NCBI RefSeq assembly: GCF_000204415.1
Contig: NC_015416.1
Span: forward strand, 1,798,001 to 1,862,000
DNA: 64,000 nt
Direction of reading: 5' to 3'
DNA from: Methanothrix soehngenii GP6
GTDB lineage: Archaea > Halobacteriota > Methanosarcinia > Methanotrichales > Methanotrichaceae
In this document: positions 46,054-54,867 of the stretch, piece after piece
How positions within the stretch are numbered: position 1 is the stretch's first letter
Layout: every line of letters begins with the position of its first letter
Notes under the pieces: model-generated
Seen by the model: the letters and a program-made list of their open reading frames with translations, nothing else
Told to the model about the DNA's origin: nothing
Database searches by the model: none
Position numbers and translations under genes: made by a program

Positions 46054-47304
46054 ATGGAACTGCAGAGGAATAAAGTTTGTGGCATTGACGTGCACAAACG
46101 ATTTCTGATAGCAACAATCCTTTGCCGAGACGGGAAGAAGGATACTCAACGCTTTAGCGTTACCCTGGAAGATCTCTTAAAATTTAGAGATTGGGTTATC
46201 GAAAATGGATGTGAACAGGTTGCCATAGAATCAACTGGAATCTATTGGCATCCTGTTCACTCTGTTCTTGAGGGAAAGATCGACTTGATTGTGGCGAATT
46301 CCTACAAAATTAAGCACACGCCAGGAAGAAAGACTGATGTCAGCGATTCCGAATGGATTGCTGAACTTTGTCTCAACGGCATGATTGAGCCTTCCAGGAT
46401 TTTTCCTAAAGATGATCGAGAGTTAAGAAGGCTAACCAGAGCCAGAGAGGGTTACGTCAAGCAGATGACTCAGGAAAAGAACAAGATACACCAATCTCTC
46501 GATTCTGCATGCATCAAGTTGGCCTCAGTTATCTCTGATATTTTTGGCAAGTCCGGGATGTACCTCTTGAATTGCGTTCTAGAAGGAAGAGAGATTGATG
46601 ATATAATTGACGGCATTCCATCTGGACGACTTAAGAAAAAGGCGGATCAAATTAAAGAGTCTATCAAGAGTCGTCTGGATGTCTCTCAGGTCATTTTGAT
46701 TAGGGGCTCTCTGAGCTTGATGAAATCCATCCAGGAGAGGATAGATGAGCTGGATGGGGAGATTAGCGCCAGAATTCAATATCGTAAGAATGATTTAGCC
46801 ATTGCAATGTCTATACCTGGGACAGGTTTTGTTTCTGCTACTGCCATTCTGGCGGAAATTGGCAACTATACTGATTTCGAAAAGCCAGAGCAGCTTGCCG
46901 CATGGTGTGGCCTTGTTCCTTCTTTATATCAGTCAGCAGAAAAGACAATCCTTGGAGGGATAACCAAACAAGGCTCCAAGCATATCCGAAGAATGCTGAT
47001 TCAGGTCGCCTATGCCATATCGAGAACCAAGGATTCCAAGCTGAAGAAATTCTTCTTGAGGATTCAAGCCAAGAAGGGATCTAAAGTAGCAGCGGTTGCT
47101 CTGGCAAGAAAGGTCCTATGCATTCTTCACCATCTTCTCATAAATCAAGAAATGTATCTTGAAGACAGAGATAAGAAGAATATGCATCATAAGCCCTTAA
47201 TACCGCCGTCTCCTATTGAGATGTCGATCCAAGAGATGATTGACTACATCGTGCGGGCAGGTTATGTTGTTACGAAGAGCGATAGCATAGGAGGGTTCGG
47301 TTAA
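46054..47304 (+). CDS. IS110-family transposase
   Basis: A 416-residue DEDD-type recombinase. The start is MELQRNKVCGIDVHKRFL at 46054; the open frame extends 14 codons upstream without conservation. RuvC-like acidic residues lie in CGIDVHKRF, VAIESTGIYW and GRKTDVSDSEW. The C-terminal domain has MSIPGTGFVSATAILAEIGN and GGITKQGSKHIRRMLIQVAY, holding the catalytic Ser region. The gene looks intact. It has displaced part of the cassette array at about 47.5 kb. Confidence 0.92.
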   Translation: MELQRNKVCGIDVHKRFLIATILCRDGKKDTQRFSVTLEDLLKFRDWVIENGCEQVAIESTGIYWHPVHSVLEGKIDLIVANSYKIKHTPGRKTDVSDSEWIAELCLNGMIEPSRIFPKDDRELRRLTRAREGYVKQMTQEKNKIHQSLDSACIKLASVISDIFGKSGMYLLNCVLEGREIDDIIDGIPSGRLKKKADQIKESIKSRLDVSQVILIRGSLSLMKSIQERIDELDGEISARIQYRKNDLAIAMSIPGTGFVSATAILAEIGNYTDFEKPEQLAAWCGLVPSLYQSAEKTILGGITKQGSKHIRRMLIQVAYAISRTKDSKLKKFFLRIQAKKGSKVAAVALARKVLCILHHLLINQEMYLEDRDKKNMHHKPLIPPSPIEMSIQEMIDYIVRAGYVVTKSDSIGGFG

Positions 47305-47640
47305 ATCAATTTTTCGGGTTTTTCATGCGAAACGGCAGCGACGCACCCCGCTGCAAGCAGACGTGGCATCCGAGGCGTCGCCGCATAAAGATAGTACTAC
47401 TCGGATCTGATTCAATCCCAAGTTGGACACGGATGCCCTTTATCCCCGATGCAAGCATCGGGGTATTCCTATAAAAATAATGGTACATTCGGAAGGAGTT
47501 ATGTCATTCGCTTATCGATTTGCATAGTAATAATATACAATGAGAACAATGGTAAAAACGTCTCTGATATATGCGTTAAAGCTAGAATCCCTATCGATGG
47601 AGGGTTAGAACGAAAATAGCCTTATTTAAGCCTTTGCTTT
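47305..47640. other. Right end of IS110 and cassette-A upstream region
   Basis: The first part belongs to the IS110 right end; the border is not visible. A perfect hairpin CCCCGATG-CAAG-CATCGGGG occupies 47444-47463. From about 47550 the sequence matches the intergenic regions of the later cassettes (ATCCCTATCGATGG and TTATTTAAGCC), including the leftward TATA box, but its leftward gene is missing. Confidence 0.5.
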
Positions 47641-47797
47641 TTGTTCGGATTTTCCGAACAAAATGAATACTTGTGTATTTAAATGTTCTCTTTTTGTTCG
47701 GAAAATCCGAACAATTTCAATAGATTTATCTGGTTATGAGTAATATCAGTGGTTGTGCTTCCAAAGAAGCACTTTAAAAAGAATACGAGGTGAAAAA
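47641..47797 (+). promoter_or_regulatory. Cassette A control region: twin palindromes and leader hairpin
   Basis: Two perfect palindromes: TTGTTCGGA-TTT-TCCGAACAA (47641-47661) and TTGTTCGGA-AAA-TCCGAACAA (47694-47714), centres 53 bp apart. A TATA-like TAGATTTATCTGG follows the second. In the leader, GTGCTTC-CAAA-GAAGCAC (47755-47772) is a perfect hairpin. GAGGTG precedes the ATG at 47798. Four further copies control the other cassettes. Confidence 0.8.
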
Positions 47798-48223
47798 ATG
47801 AGAAAGCTTGGAATAAACATGTTTGGAGAGGAAACGAACTTCGGAGATAGGCTGGAAAAGACGTGCCCAATAGGGGAAAACATTCCAAAATTTATGCCAA
47901 GAACGGCGCCTCTAATGGGCGAAGTAGCACCTGTATCTGCCGCACCTTTCGCAGGAAGAACCTATGGAATAGGTCCTAGAGCACCCATGACAACAGCAAG
48001 ACCTACAGGAATTAGCCCAATGAGGACGACGCAGATATGCGAAGATTATCTTTCCACTGCACAGTACTATTTAGACATGTATTACTCAACAGGAAATCAG
48101 TATTACCTGTGTCAGCACTATCTTTGGATGGCACGATATGAATATTGTATGTGGGACTACACTGGGATACAGCAATACTATGACGCCTACTTATGGTATA
48201 TGAACCAGTATTGGAACTGCTAA
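47798..48223 (+). CDS. Tyr/Trp/Cys-rich protein under the cassette operator
   Basis: A 141-residue protein without signal peptide. The first 90 residues are a Pro/Ala/Thr/Met-rich, leader-like part (starting MRKLGINMFGEETNFGDRLE); the last 61 hold 16 Tyr, 4 Trp and 4 Cys in three units that each begin QYY (QYYLDMYYSTGN; QYYLCQHYLWMARYEYC; QYYDAYLWYMNQYWNC). The start is the ATG at 47798 behind GAGGTG; the longer frame starts inside the leader hairpin. No family is recognised. Because it shares its operator with the PatG-like/peptide pairs it should be made under the same conditions. It could be a structural surface protein or a precursor for aromatic or Cys crosslinks. Confidence 0.65.
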   Translation: MRKLGINMFGEETNFGDRLEKTCPIGENIPKFMPRTAPLMGEVAPVSAAPFAGRTYGIGPRAPMTTARPTGISPMRTTQICEDYLSTAQYYLDMYYSTGNQYYLCQHYLWMARYEYCMWDYTGIQQYYDAYLWYMNQYWNC

Positions 48224-48352
48224 TCTTAAGTGCATATAGTTGTGCTTTAAGGCAAAATAATATAGGCCATTTAGCGGTAACATAAAATCTATGGTCAAGA
48301 TTGTTAACTAACTTTCTTGACCTTTCATTTATTAAAAATAAATAGGCTGTAT

Positions 48353-49693
48353 TCATGAGATATTATCTTCAAGCCCTATGTGATTATTCATGCCTATTCC
48401 ATCCCGTTTTACATCGATAAGATTATAAGATAAATTGTTATGCTCTATGCTATTACTAACTTTAGCATCAATACCAATACTGTTATTAATCAAGGTGTTT
48501 TGCATGATAGTACTATTTGACCCAAAAAGACTGATGCCGATATAAGAATCTGTGATTAAGTTATTGGTAATTTTATTCCTATTGGAGTATATGTCAACTC
48601 CTATGGTTTCACTCTTTATGAAGCTCTGGTTTAATGTAGTATTGTCACTGCCGTAGCCTATTGTTATGCCCTTTCTCGAGTTAGGCAAACTTACGTTTTC
48701 CATGATACAATTCTCAGATAACGATAACAGGATTCCATGGCCGACATCATTGACCTTTGAATTCTCTATTACAGAATTATTAGATCTTAGTAAAAATATT
48801 CCAAGAGACTCAGTCTTGTTTAACTCGGCCTTGGTACAATTGGCAAGCCATATATATCCTGCCTTAAGGTTCCTAATCTTTATACCATGTTTATTTTTGT
48901 AATAGTATATATTTAATCCATTCACTGTGCTATTTTTTATCTCTAAGGGGTATCCATCTAAACCAAACATTAGGTTAATCTTCGGTTCAATGAGATTGAC
49001 GCCCGTAAAGCTAACATTGGAAGGCGAGAAGATATCCAGACTACTATTCAATAGAGTAACATTAGAGAATGTGAAGTTTATTGGATGCTCCATTATAATG
49101 GGTCCATTTTCTAAATAACAATCCTTTATAATAAAATTAGTCGCCTCGAAAAAAGCTAAACCACCATTATCTATCTTGCATCCTTCAATTAGGCAATCTT
49201 GTGATTTTAATTGTGATTTTAGATTTGATAAACCCGACGATCTAGATTCATTACTTACCGTAATAGGCGCAGAAGATCTTTTAATTTGGCACGTTTCTGC
49301 ATTTTCTAAAAATATCTCACAGCCATTTAATCTACAATCGTTAATTTGTATATTTTTAGCATTCTTGATATAAACTCCCTTTGAAAACCTACGATTATAT
49401 TTTCCATTTGGATTTTCTATAGTACAATTTTTTATCAATATATGTGCATTCGTATTGCTAATTACAATACCATTTCCTGTATGATTTATAATAACTATGT
49501 CTCTTATAATATACGGATCTTCGACAGTGCCGCTTCCTTCGTACTTTGTCAAATCGGCATTGCTTGAGATATTTATGTACTCGCTAGCTGATGGAACGGC
49601 CATATGGTCAATTTTAAATTCCAAGATGTCAATTCCCATCACAAGCCCTATAGTGGCGAACAGGCTGATAAGTAATCCTATCTTTTTAATCAA
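48353..49693 (-). CDS. Secreted NosD-like beta-helix protein (cassette B, leftward gene)
   Basis: A 446-residue protein starting at TTG 49693 (LIKKIGLLISLFATIGLVMG as signal peptide), the same position and leader sequence (GGAGAGTGGGTA) as the propeller genes of the other cassettes. The mature part is a right-handed parallel beta-helix: YIIRDIVIINHTGNGIVISN, HILIKNCTIENPN, SVIENSKVNDVGHGILLSLS, NKITNNLITDSYIGISLFGS and STIMQNTLINNSIGIDAKVS. Many N-x-S/T sites suggest a glycosylated surface protein. It is divergent from a PatG-like gene across the twin-palindrome region. Ligand is unknown. Confidence 0.8.
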   Translation of the reverse strand: MIKKIGLLISLFATIGLVMGIDILEFKIDHMAVPSASEYINISSNADLTKYEGSGTVEDPYIIRDIVIINHTGNGIVISNTNAHILIKNCTIENPNGKYNRRFSKGVYIKNAKNIQINDCRLNGCEIFLENAETCQIKRSSAPITVSNESRSSGLSNLKSQLKSQDCLIEGCKIDNGGLAFFEATNFIIKDCYLENGPIIMEHPINFTFSNVTLLNSSLDIFSPSNVSFTGVNLIEPKINLMFGLDGYPLEIKNSTVNGLNIYYYKNKHGIKIRNLKAGYIWLANCTKAELNKTESLGIFLLRSNNSVIENSKVNDVGHGILLSLSENCIMENVSLPNSRKGITIGYGSDNTTLNQSFIKSETIGVDIYSNRNKITNNLITDSYIGISLFGSNSTIMQNTLINNSIGIDAKVSNSIEHNNLSYNLIDVKRDGIGMNNHIGLEDNIS

Positions 49694-50027
49694 ATTACCC
49701 ACTCTCCATAAATCTCTATGTAATATCCAGATGACATTATGTAATTTAAACTTTACTATTAGTAATAGCATAGTAATTGTGGAAAGTTTACGGCATACGC
49801 ATTAAGGCTAAAATCCCTATCGATGGATGGTTAAAGAGAAAATAGTCTTATTTAAACCTTTTCTTTTTGTTCGGATTTTCCGAACAAATTGAGATATTAT
49901 GTATTTAGATATTTGCTTCTTGTTCGGGAAACCCGGACAAATTCAATAGATTTATCTAGTTATGAGTAGTATCAGTGGTTGTGCTTCCAAAAGGCACAGT
50001 TGTGCGATAAAAGAGTGGGGAATTGAT
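49694..50027. promoter_or_regulatory. Cassette B divergent control region
   Basis: Palindrome 1 (TTGTTCGGA-TTT-TCCGAACAA, 49867-49887) lies about 10 bp from the leftward TATA box (complement of TTATTTAAACC, 49848-49858). Palindrome 2 (TTGTTCGGG-AAA-CCCGGACAA, 49920-49940) lies about 8 bp from the rightward TATA-like TAGATTTATCTAG. Centres are 53 bp apart. A leader hairpin GTGC...GCAC lies at 49981-49997. Confidence 0.82.
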
Positions 50028-50957
50028 ATGGAAGAAAAAGAAGCAAAAGATAAGCTGGCAAGCCTGCCTGTGAACCAGGCACCTTGTCAGGAGAGCCAGG
50101 AAAACAAAGCCTCCTCTCAAGGAATGGCAAAGCGTAGCTGTGGATGCGGAGAAGATGCGAAAGCCAAGGGCACAAATGCGCCCCAATACGTCTATGCCCT
50201 TGGAAAGATCGAACCTCGCTTTCGAAGCATGGCCGTGGAAAGAGAGTTTGTCCAGGCTACTGGCAGGGCGGAGACAACCGGGCTTACGGATCAACAGGCC
50301 TTCTACTCGGTTCTGTCAAAGAAGGAAAATAGGTATCTGGTACGTGATCTGTGTTGGACCCTGGCCATAGAAGGTGTGGCCGCCTATATCCTGTTGCCGA
50401 AGGACCCATTGGATTTCGATCGTCTGGTGGAATCCGTCAAGCCTCAACAGGATAAAGCGGGCATAGATGTCGTGGTCGGCTCAAAGGGACCAGTTGCTCT
50501 GCCAGAGATGTGCGCTGGGCTGCAGGTTCCCATAGTTGGGTTCGATCAGCTTTTCTCATTCAATAGAGAAGAGTTCATTAGGTCTATTCCACGTCCAGAA
50601 TCGATTCCTGAAAAGCAGGAGGAGAAGTTCAGAGCTGCCGCCAATGAGCTGTTCGACAGGATCCTGCAGATGGCGGACAATACTGGAGCCACTGACGAGC
50701 ACAGGGCGCTGAATTACCTGGCCGTTCGATATCCAGCAATCTATGCCAATGCCGCAGAGGAATTCGAGCGCAATTTCTCCCTGACAGGCGTAGAAGCCAG
50801 GCCATCGAGGCTAAGCGGAGAGCGAAAGATAGTCTCTGTGATCTTCTCCTACACTAACAGAGAGACAGATGTCACGGAAAAATTCTTCGTCCGCGTGGAT
50901 GTGAGTGAGGAGTTTCCATTCATGGTCACCAAGATGGCGCCATACTACGACAGGTGA
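50028..50957 (+). CDS. Standalone PatG C-terminal-like protein, cassette B
   Basis: A 309-residue soluble protein. I recognise it as similar to the C-terminal region of PatG-family proteins of cyanobactin clusters, without the subtilisin protease domain. Landmarks: QYVYALGKIEPRFRSMAVER, LSKKENRYLVRDLCWTLAIE, PLDFDRLVESVKPQQDK, ADNTGATDEHRALNYLAVRY, VEARPSRLSGERKIVSVIFS and the ending MVTKMAPYYDR. The N-terminal 45 residues are low in structure and hold CGCG (KRSCGCGE). The start MEEKEAK is chosen because all four copies share it. A Cys-rich peptide gene follows after 25 bp. The biochemical function of this domain is unknown. Confidence 0.75.
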   Translation: MEEKEAKDKLASLPVNQAPCQESQENKASSQGMAKRSCGCGEDAKAKGTNAPQYVYALGKIEPRFRSMAVEREFVQATGRAETTGLTDQQAFYSVLSKKENRYLVRDLCWTLAIEGVAAYILLPKDPLDFDRLVESVKPQQDKAGIDVVVGSKGPVALPEMCAGLQVPIVGFDQLFSFNREEFIRSIPRPESIPEKQEEKFRAAANELFDRILQMADNTGATDEHRALNYLAVRYPAIYANAAEEFERNFSLTGVEARPSRLSGERKIVSVIFSYTNRETDVTEKFFVRVDVSEEFPFMVTKMAPYYDR

Positions 50958-50982
50958 ATAGTTTGAAAGGAGGTGAAAAGAA

Positions 50983-51177
50983 ATGGCACAATGTTGTGGT
51001 TGCTATATTGGAGTAGAAAATCCAATTGGACATACAATATGTACTACGCGGTCCAAATATGCATGGGATTGCGGTACTGCGTGTTCTCTGGCGGCACAAT
51101 ACAGGTATATAGATTGCCCATATAGCGGCTATGCACGGAATCACACATTCAGTGCACCGCCATCGTACTGTCCTTGA
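50983..51177 (+). CDS. Eight-cysteine peptide, cassette B
   Basis: A 64-residue peptide starting MAQCCGCYIG and ending APPSYCP, with a strong AAAGGAGGTGA ribosome-binding site. It has exactly eight Cys (4, 5, 7, 20, 30, 34, 45, 63), many aromatic residues and no signal peptide. The block ACSLAAQYRYIDC keeps the 11-residue Cys spacing seen in the cassette C and E peptides. No family is recognised. It may be a substrate or partner of the PatG-like protein upstream; a metal-binding peptide is an alternative. Confidence 0.7.
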   Translation: MAQCCGCYIGVENPIGHTICTTRSKYAWDCGTACSLAAQYRYIDCPYSGYARNHTFSAPPSYCP

Positions 51178-52037
51178 CTGCTGTGCCAGTTAAAAAATCA
51201 AAAGAGACTCTGGAGCCTTCTTAAGTAGAAGGTTTCAGGATCTCCTGTACTTTCCAACTTTTTAACAGATTTATAATATTCTCCTGTTAACTCAAACCAT
51301 AAATTTCCCATAGAAAATTAAAGCTTTTATACTTGGATCAGAATCCCTTCTTCGGGAGTAAAATGATCAAAATAGTAAAGGTACCGTTGCAATTGGAGCC
51401 GTTTTTAGATAAGTTTAGGGATCTCTTCACAAAACCGAGTTACGGATCATTTCGAGATCTGTGTGGCGCGTTGAGCGTATGTGATAAATCCAAGACCGTT
51501 TCTAACCTTTGTGATACTATGGCAGATTGCAGCAAAGGGAAAAAATCACGTTCTTCATATAATTGGTTCTTTAGCGATGCGAATTGGGATGAAAATGAAG
51601 TTGCACAACGCAAGGTGGATCTTTTCATCGATAGTTTATGTTTGAAAAAGAACGATAAAATATTATTAATAATTGATGATACATACAATGAGAAAGAAGG
51701 AAACCAAACAGATGGTGTGGGCAAATTTTACGATCATAGTAAAGAAGCCTATATTTGGGGTAACAATTTCGTTACCTCTGTTGTCCAATCAAAAGGACTA
51801 TTTATTCCACATAAAGCTAAGATGTATATTAAGAATGATGACGAAAATGAGAATTTTAAAACAAAAATGGAGATTGCCTTTGAAGAGATCATCAAACCAT
51901 TAGTTGTCCCAAAAAGCATCGATCTTTATATCGTTTTCGATAGCTGGTGGTTTTTGTCAATGGCGGTCTAAAAGTGTCCAATAGTGGCGGGATAAAATTG
52001 TCCACCTGCCAATTCCCTGGATTGAAACCCAGGGGTC

Positions 52038-53288
52038 ATGTGGATGATAGATATGGAGGAGTTCCTCACGTTGCGAGATTTATTCAACGAAGAATTGAGC
52101 ATCAGCAAGATCGCCAGACAGACTGGACACAGCCGTGTGACGGTGCGGAAGTATCTGAACTCACAGGTTCCCCCATTGCCCCAGAAGCGATCCAAAAAGC
52201 CGAGCAAACTGGATGGTCACAGGGAATACATAATTGATAGACTCAAAGAGTTCCCTCTTTCCGCTAGCCGTATTTATCGTGAGATCCAGGATAGGGGATT
52301 CACGGGGAAGTATACAATTGTAAAGGATTTCGTGCGTGAAGTCCGGCCTGAAATTGGAGTTCCGGCGATATACCGCTACGAGACCAAACCAGGAGTTCAG
52401 GCTCAAGTTGACTGGGCAGAATGTGGTTACATCGATATCGATGGGGAGAAAAGGAAACTCTACTGTTTCACCATGGTTCTCGGTTATTCGCGAATGAGAT
52501 ATGCCGAATTTACTCTGCGAATAGACGTTTATACCCTTATCCAGTGCCACATAAATGCGTTTGGGTATTTTGGAGGTTATCCCCAAGAGCTTCTATATGA
52601 TAACATAACGCAAATCGTGAAGAAGCGAGCCCCAAAATCATCGGATTCCACCTGGAATTCTCATTTCCAGGACTTCTTCGAGCACTACGGTTTCATTCCC
52701 CGGTTGTGTCGTCCCTATCGACCTCAGACCAAAGGGAAAATAGAGAGGACTGTGGGATTCGTGAAGAAGGATTTCTTTATGGGTGGCAGGTTCACTTCGT
52801 TCACTGATCTTAACTCCCAGCTTCAGAAATGGCTGTCCAGAGTAAACTCGATACCTAACGGCACAACCCATGAGATTCCGATTGAACGTTTTAAGCAGGA
52901 AGGTCTCCAGAAGATCGGAAATGCTCCGTCCTATCATAATCGTAGAGATGAGAGCCGAAAGATTTCCAGGGACTCATTCGTCTCTTACCTGGGCAACCTC
53001 TATTCTGTACCATATCGATACGCTGGGATGACCGCACGATTGCAGATTTCTGACTTGACCTTTAAGATAATTGTTGGATCAGATGAGATCTGCACTCACG
53101 AGATTCAACCTGGTCATGGAAAAGTGATGCGAGTCAAAGAGCACTTCAAAGGGCTTCTGAGTGAGATCCTGAAGCAGAACTGCACGCTCCGAGATAGTAA
53201 TCCGTCAATTCTTAAGTTTGTGGACACAGATGTCGAGCATCGACCGCTTTCTGTTTATGATCGACTTGGTGAGGGAGATAGCAGATGA
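52038..53288 (+). CDS. istA: IS21 transposase IstA
   Basis: A 416-residue DDE transposase: N-terminal HTH (ISKIARQTGHSRVTVRKYLN), then the catalytic core with VQAQVDWAECGYIDIDGEKR (Asp), ELLYDNITQIVKKR (Asp) and PQTKGKIERTVGFVKKDFF (Glu). IstA cuts and joins the element ends. It overlaps istB by 4 bp (ATGA), the usual arrangement in IS21. Confidence 0.93.
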   Translation: MWMIDMEEFLTLRDLFNEELSISKIARQTGHSRVTVRKYLNSQVPPLPQKRSKKPSKLDGHREYIIDRLKEFPLSASRIYREIQDRGFTGKYTIVKDFVREVRPEIGVPAIYRYETKPGVQAQVDWAECGYIDIDGEKRKLYCFTMVLGYSRMRYAEFTLRIDVYTLIQCHINAFGYFGGYPQELLYDNITQIVKKRAPKSSDSTWNSHFQDFFEHYGFIPRLCRPYRPQTKGKIERTVGFVKKDFFMGGRFTSFTDLNSQLQKWLSRVNSIPNGTTHEIPIERFKQEGLQKIGNAPSYHNRRDESRKISRDSFVSYLGNLYSVPYRYAGMTARLQISDLTFKIIVGSDEICTHEIQPGHGKVMRVKEHFKGLLSEILKQNCTLRDSNPSILKFVDTDVEHRPLSVYDRLGEGDSR

Positions 53289-54058
53289 CAAATTTCGAAT
53301 ACGAAAGACTTCATCATAATCTTAAGCTCCTGAAACTGGGGACCTTTGAGTCGGTTCTCGACAACTATCTGGAGATCGCCGCTAAAGAGAAGAAATCAAC
53401 TATCGAGATCCTCGATTATCTGGTGGACCGGGAATTAAGAAGCAAGGAGTCTCGGTCTTTGGCTCTCAGAACGCGAAAGGCGGGCTTTCCTATGGAGAAG
53501 AGGCTAGATGATTTCGATTTTGAATTTCAGCCGTCTCTGGATAAGAGTGTCATCAATGAGATCGCATCTCTAAAGTTTATCCATAATGCAGAGAACGTGG
53601 TCTTGCTAGGTCCGCCTGGTGTGGGAAAGACCCATCTTGCCATCGCCTTAGGAATTGAAGCTGTCAGGGCGGGATTCAGAGTTCAATTCGCCAACGCTTC
53701 AGCTCTGATCGAGCGTCTTGCAAAAGCTGACCGAGAGAAGAGACTTGAAGAGATGATTAGGGAACTATCGAGGTTTCAGCTTATCATTATTGATGAGATG
53801 GGTTATCTGCCGTTTGATGACTTTGGCGCTCACTGCTTCTTTCAGCTCGTTTCCAGGCGTTACGAAAGAGCTTCGATTATCTTCACCTCAAACAAGTCCT
53901 ATGGCGAATGGGGAGACATCTTCAAAGATCATGTCATTGCAGCGGCTATTCTTGATAGGATTCTCCATCATTGCACTACTGTCAATATAAAAGGCGATAG
54001 CTATCGACTTAAGGATCGCAAGAGGCAGGGGATAATTCCTCAGAGCTTTTCAGGATAA
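53285..54058 (+). CDS. istB: IS21 helper ATPase IstB
   Basis: A 257-residue AAA+ ATPase: NVVLLGPPGVGKTHLAIALG (Walker A, about residues 108-120), LIIIDEMGYLPFDD (Walker B) and SIIFTSNKSYGEWGDIF (sensor). IstB selects the target DNA and activates IstA. Intact, translationally coupled to istA. Confidence 0.95.
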   Translation: MTNFEYERLHHNLKLLKLGTFESVLDNYLEIAAKEKKSTIEILDYLVDRELRSKESRSLALRTRKAGFPMEKRLDDFDFEFQPSLDKSVINEIASLKFIHNAENVVLLGPPGVGKTHLAIALGIEAVRAGFRVQFANASALIERLAKADREKRLEEMIRELSRFQLIIIDEMGYLPFDDFGAHCFFQLVSRRYERASIIFTSNKSYGEWGDIFKDHVIAAAILDRILHHCTTVNIKGDSYRLKDRKRQGIIPQSFSG

Positions 54059-54867
54059 GGTGCGTTGAGATATGGCTGGGCAGAAGCCTTAAGTAGAACT
54101 GGACAGTTTTATTCCGCCATAATTGGACAGTTTTATCCCGGCGTTGACAGTTTTCTTCTGATCTATTTAGCAAGTGCCTTAAGCTAGGGCATAATATCGT
54201 ATGCCAAATCAAGTCTGATAAGAAAGTCGGAATAAATAAGGATATGTATTTCCAAGTCAGAGATCTAGCGAATCAAATTGAAGATAAATTTTTTATTAAG
54301 ACAACAGTTAGCGTTCGTGGAAAAAAGAAGACCTATTATGCATTTGAAAAGAAGGTAATCATAGACAAGGTAGGCGAAGTTAAGCTTGTTATCTCCAAGA
54401 GAAAAAAAGATAGCACGACAAAATATATAATCAGCACTAATGGATCGCTTTCATTGAAAGAAATACTCTCAATTTACGAGGACAGATGGGATATAGAAAC
54501 AGCTCATAGAGAGGCAAATCAAAAATTAGGATTTAAAGATTACCAATTAAGAGATAAACACTCAATTGAAAGATTTATTCAAATGGTTTTTTCAGTATGG
54601 ACTGCAATTCTCTTATGGGAAATAGATAATCCGCCACCTAAAGATGGCTCAAAATCAAGAACGATGGGCGACATGGTCGATAGAGTAAAAATGCAAGCTG
54701 TTGGAGAAACATTTGAATTTGTCATGACATATTTTAATTTGCCTGTACCTGATGGGGGATTGCTATATATACTCAAGAGCCTTGGAATGAAGATATGAAT
54801 AATAAGATAAATTAAAAATTATAAACAAGGGAGAAACTTGGAAAGTACAGGATCTCGATATTTTTTA

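Larger units (their letters stand above)
51955..54149 (+). mobile_element. IS21-family insertion sequence, 2195 bp
   Basis: Left end TGTCAATGGCGG (51955) and right end complementary to TGTCAACGCCGG (54149), with repeated internal TGTCCA/TGGACA motifs at both sides. Flanked by GTTTT on both sides (51950-51954 and 54150-54154), a 5-bp target duplication. It carries istA and istB. Confidence 0.9.
51363..54798 (+). pseudogene. DDE transposase (IS701/IS4-like) split by IS21
   Basis: The N-terminal part (MIKIVKVPLQLEPFLDKFRD; IDDTYNEKEGNQTDGVGKFY; VFDSWWF) stops at the IS21 left end. After the IS21 and one GTTTT repeat are removed the frame continues as SSDLFSKCLKLGHNIVCQIK, then MYFQVRDLANQIEDKFFIKT, the region with the last catalytic residue (DRWDIETAHREANQKLGFKD) and the end LLYILKSLGMKI. 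The two halves fit exactly, so the host element was probably functional until the IS21 inserted. Confidence 0.88.
51244..54851 (+). mobile_element. IS701/IS4-like insertion sequence carrying an IS21
   Basis: Ends are CCTGTACTTTCCAACTTTTT-like (from 51244) and the complement of CCTGTACTTTCCAAGTTT (to 54851), flanked by ATCT on both sides (51240-51243 and 54852-54855). Without the inner IS21 and its duplication the length is about 1.41 kb. It separates the cassette B peptide gene from the cassette C propeller gene. Confidence 0.85.

Noticed and set aside
49962-50027. An upstream start that would lengthen the cassette B PatG-like protein by 22 residues
   Set aside because: The corresponding sequence is closed by stops or out of frame in cassettes C, D and E, whereas the MEEKEAK start is shared by all.
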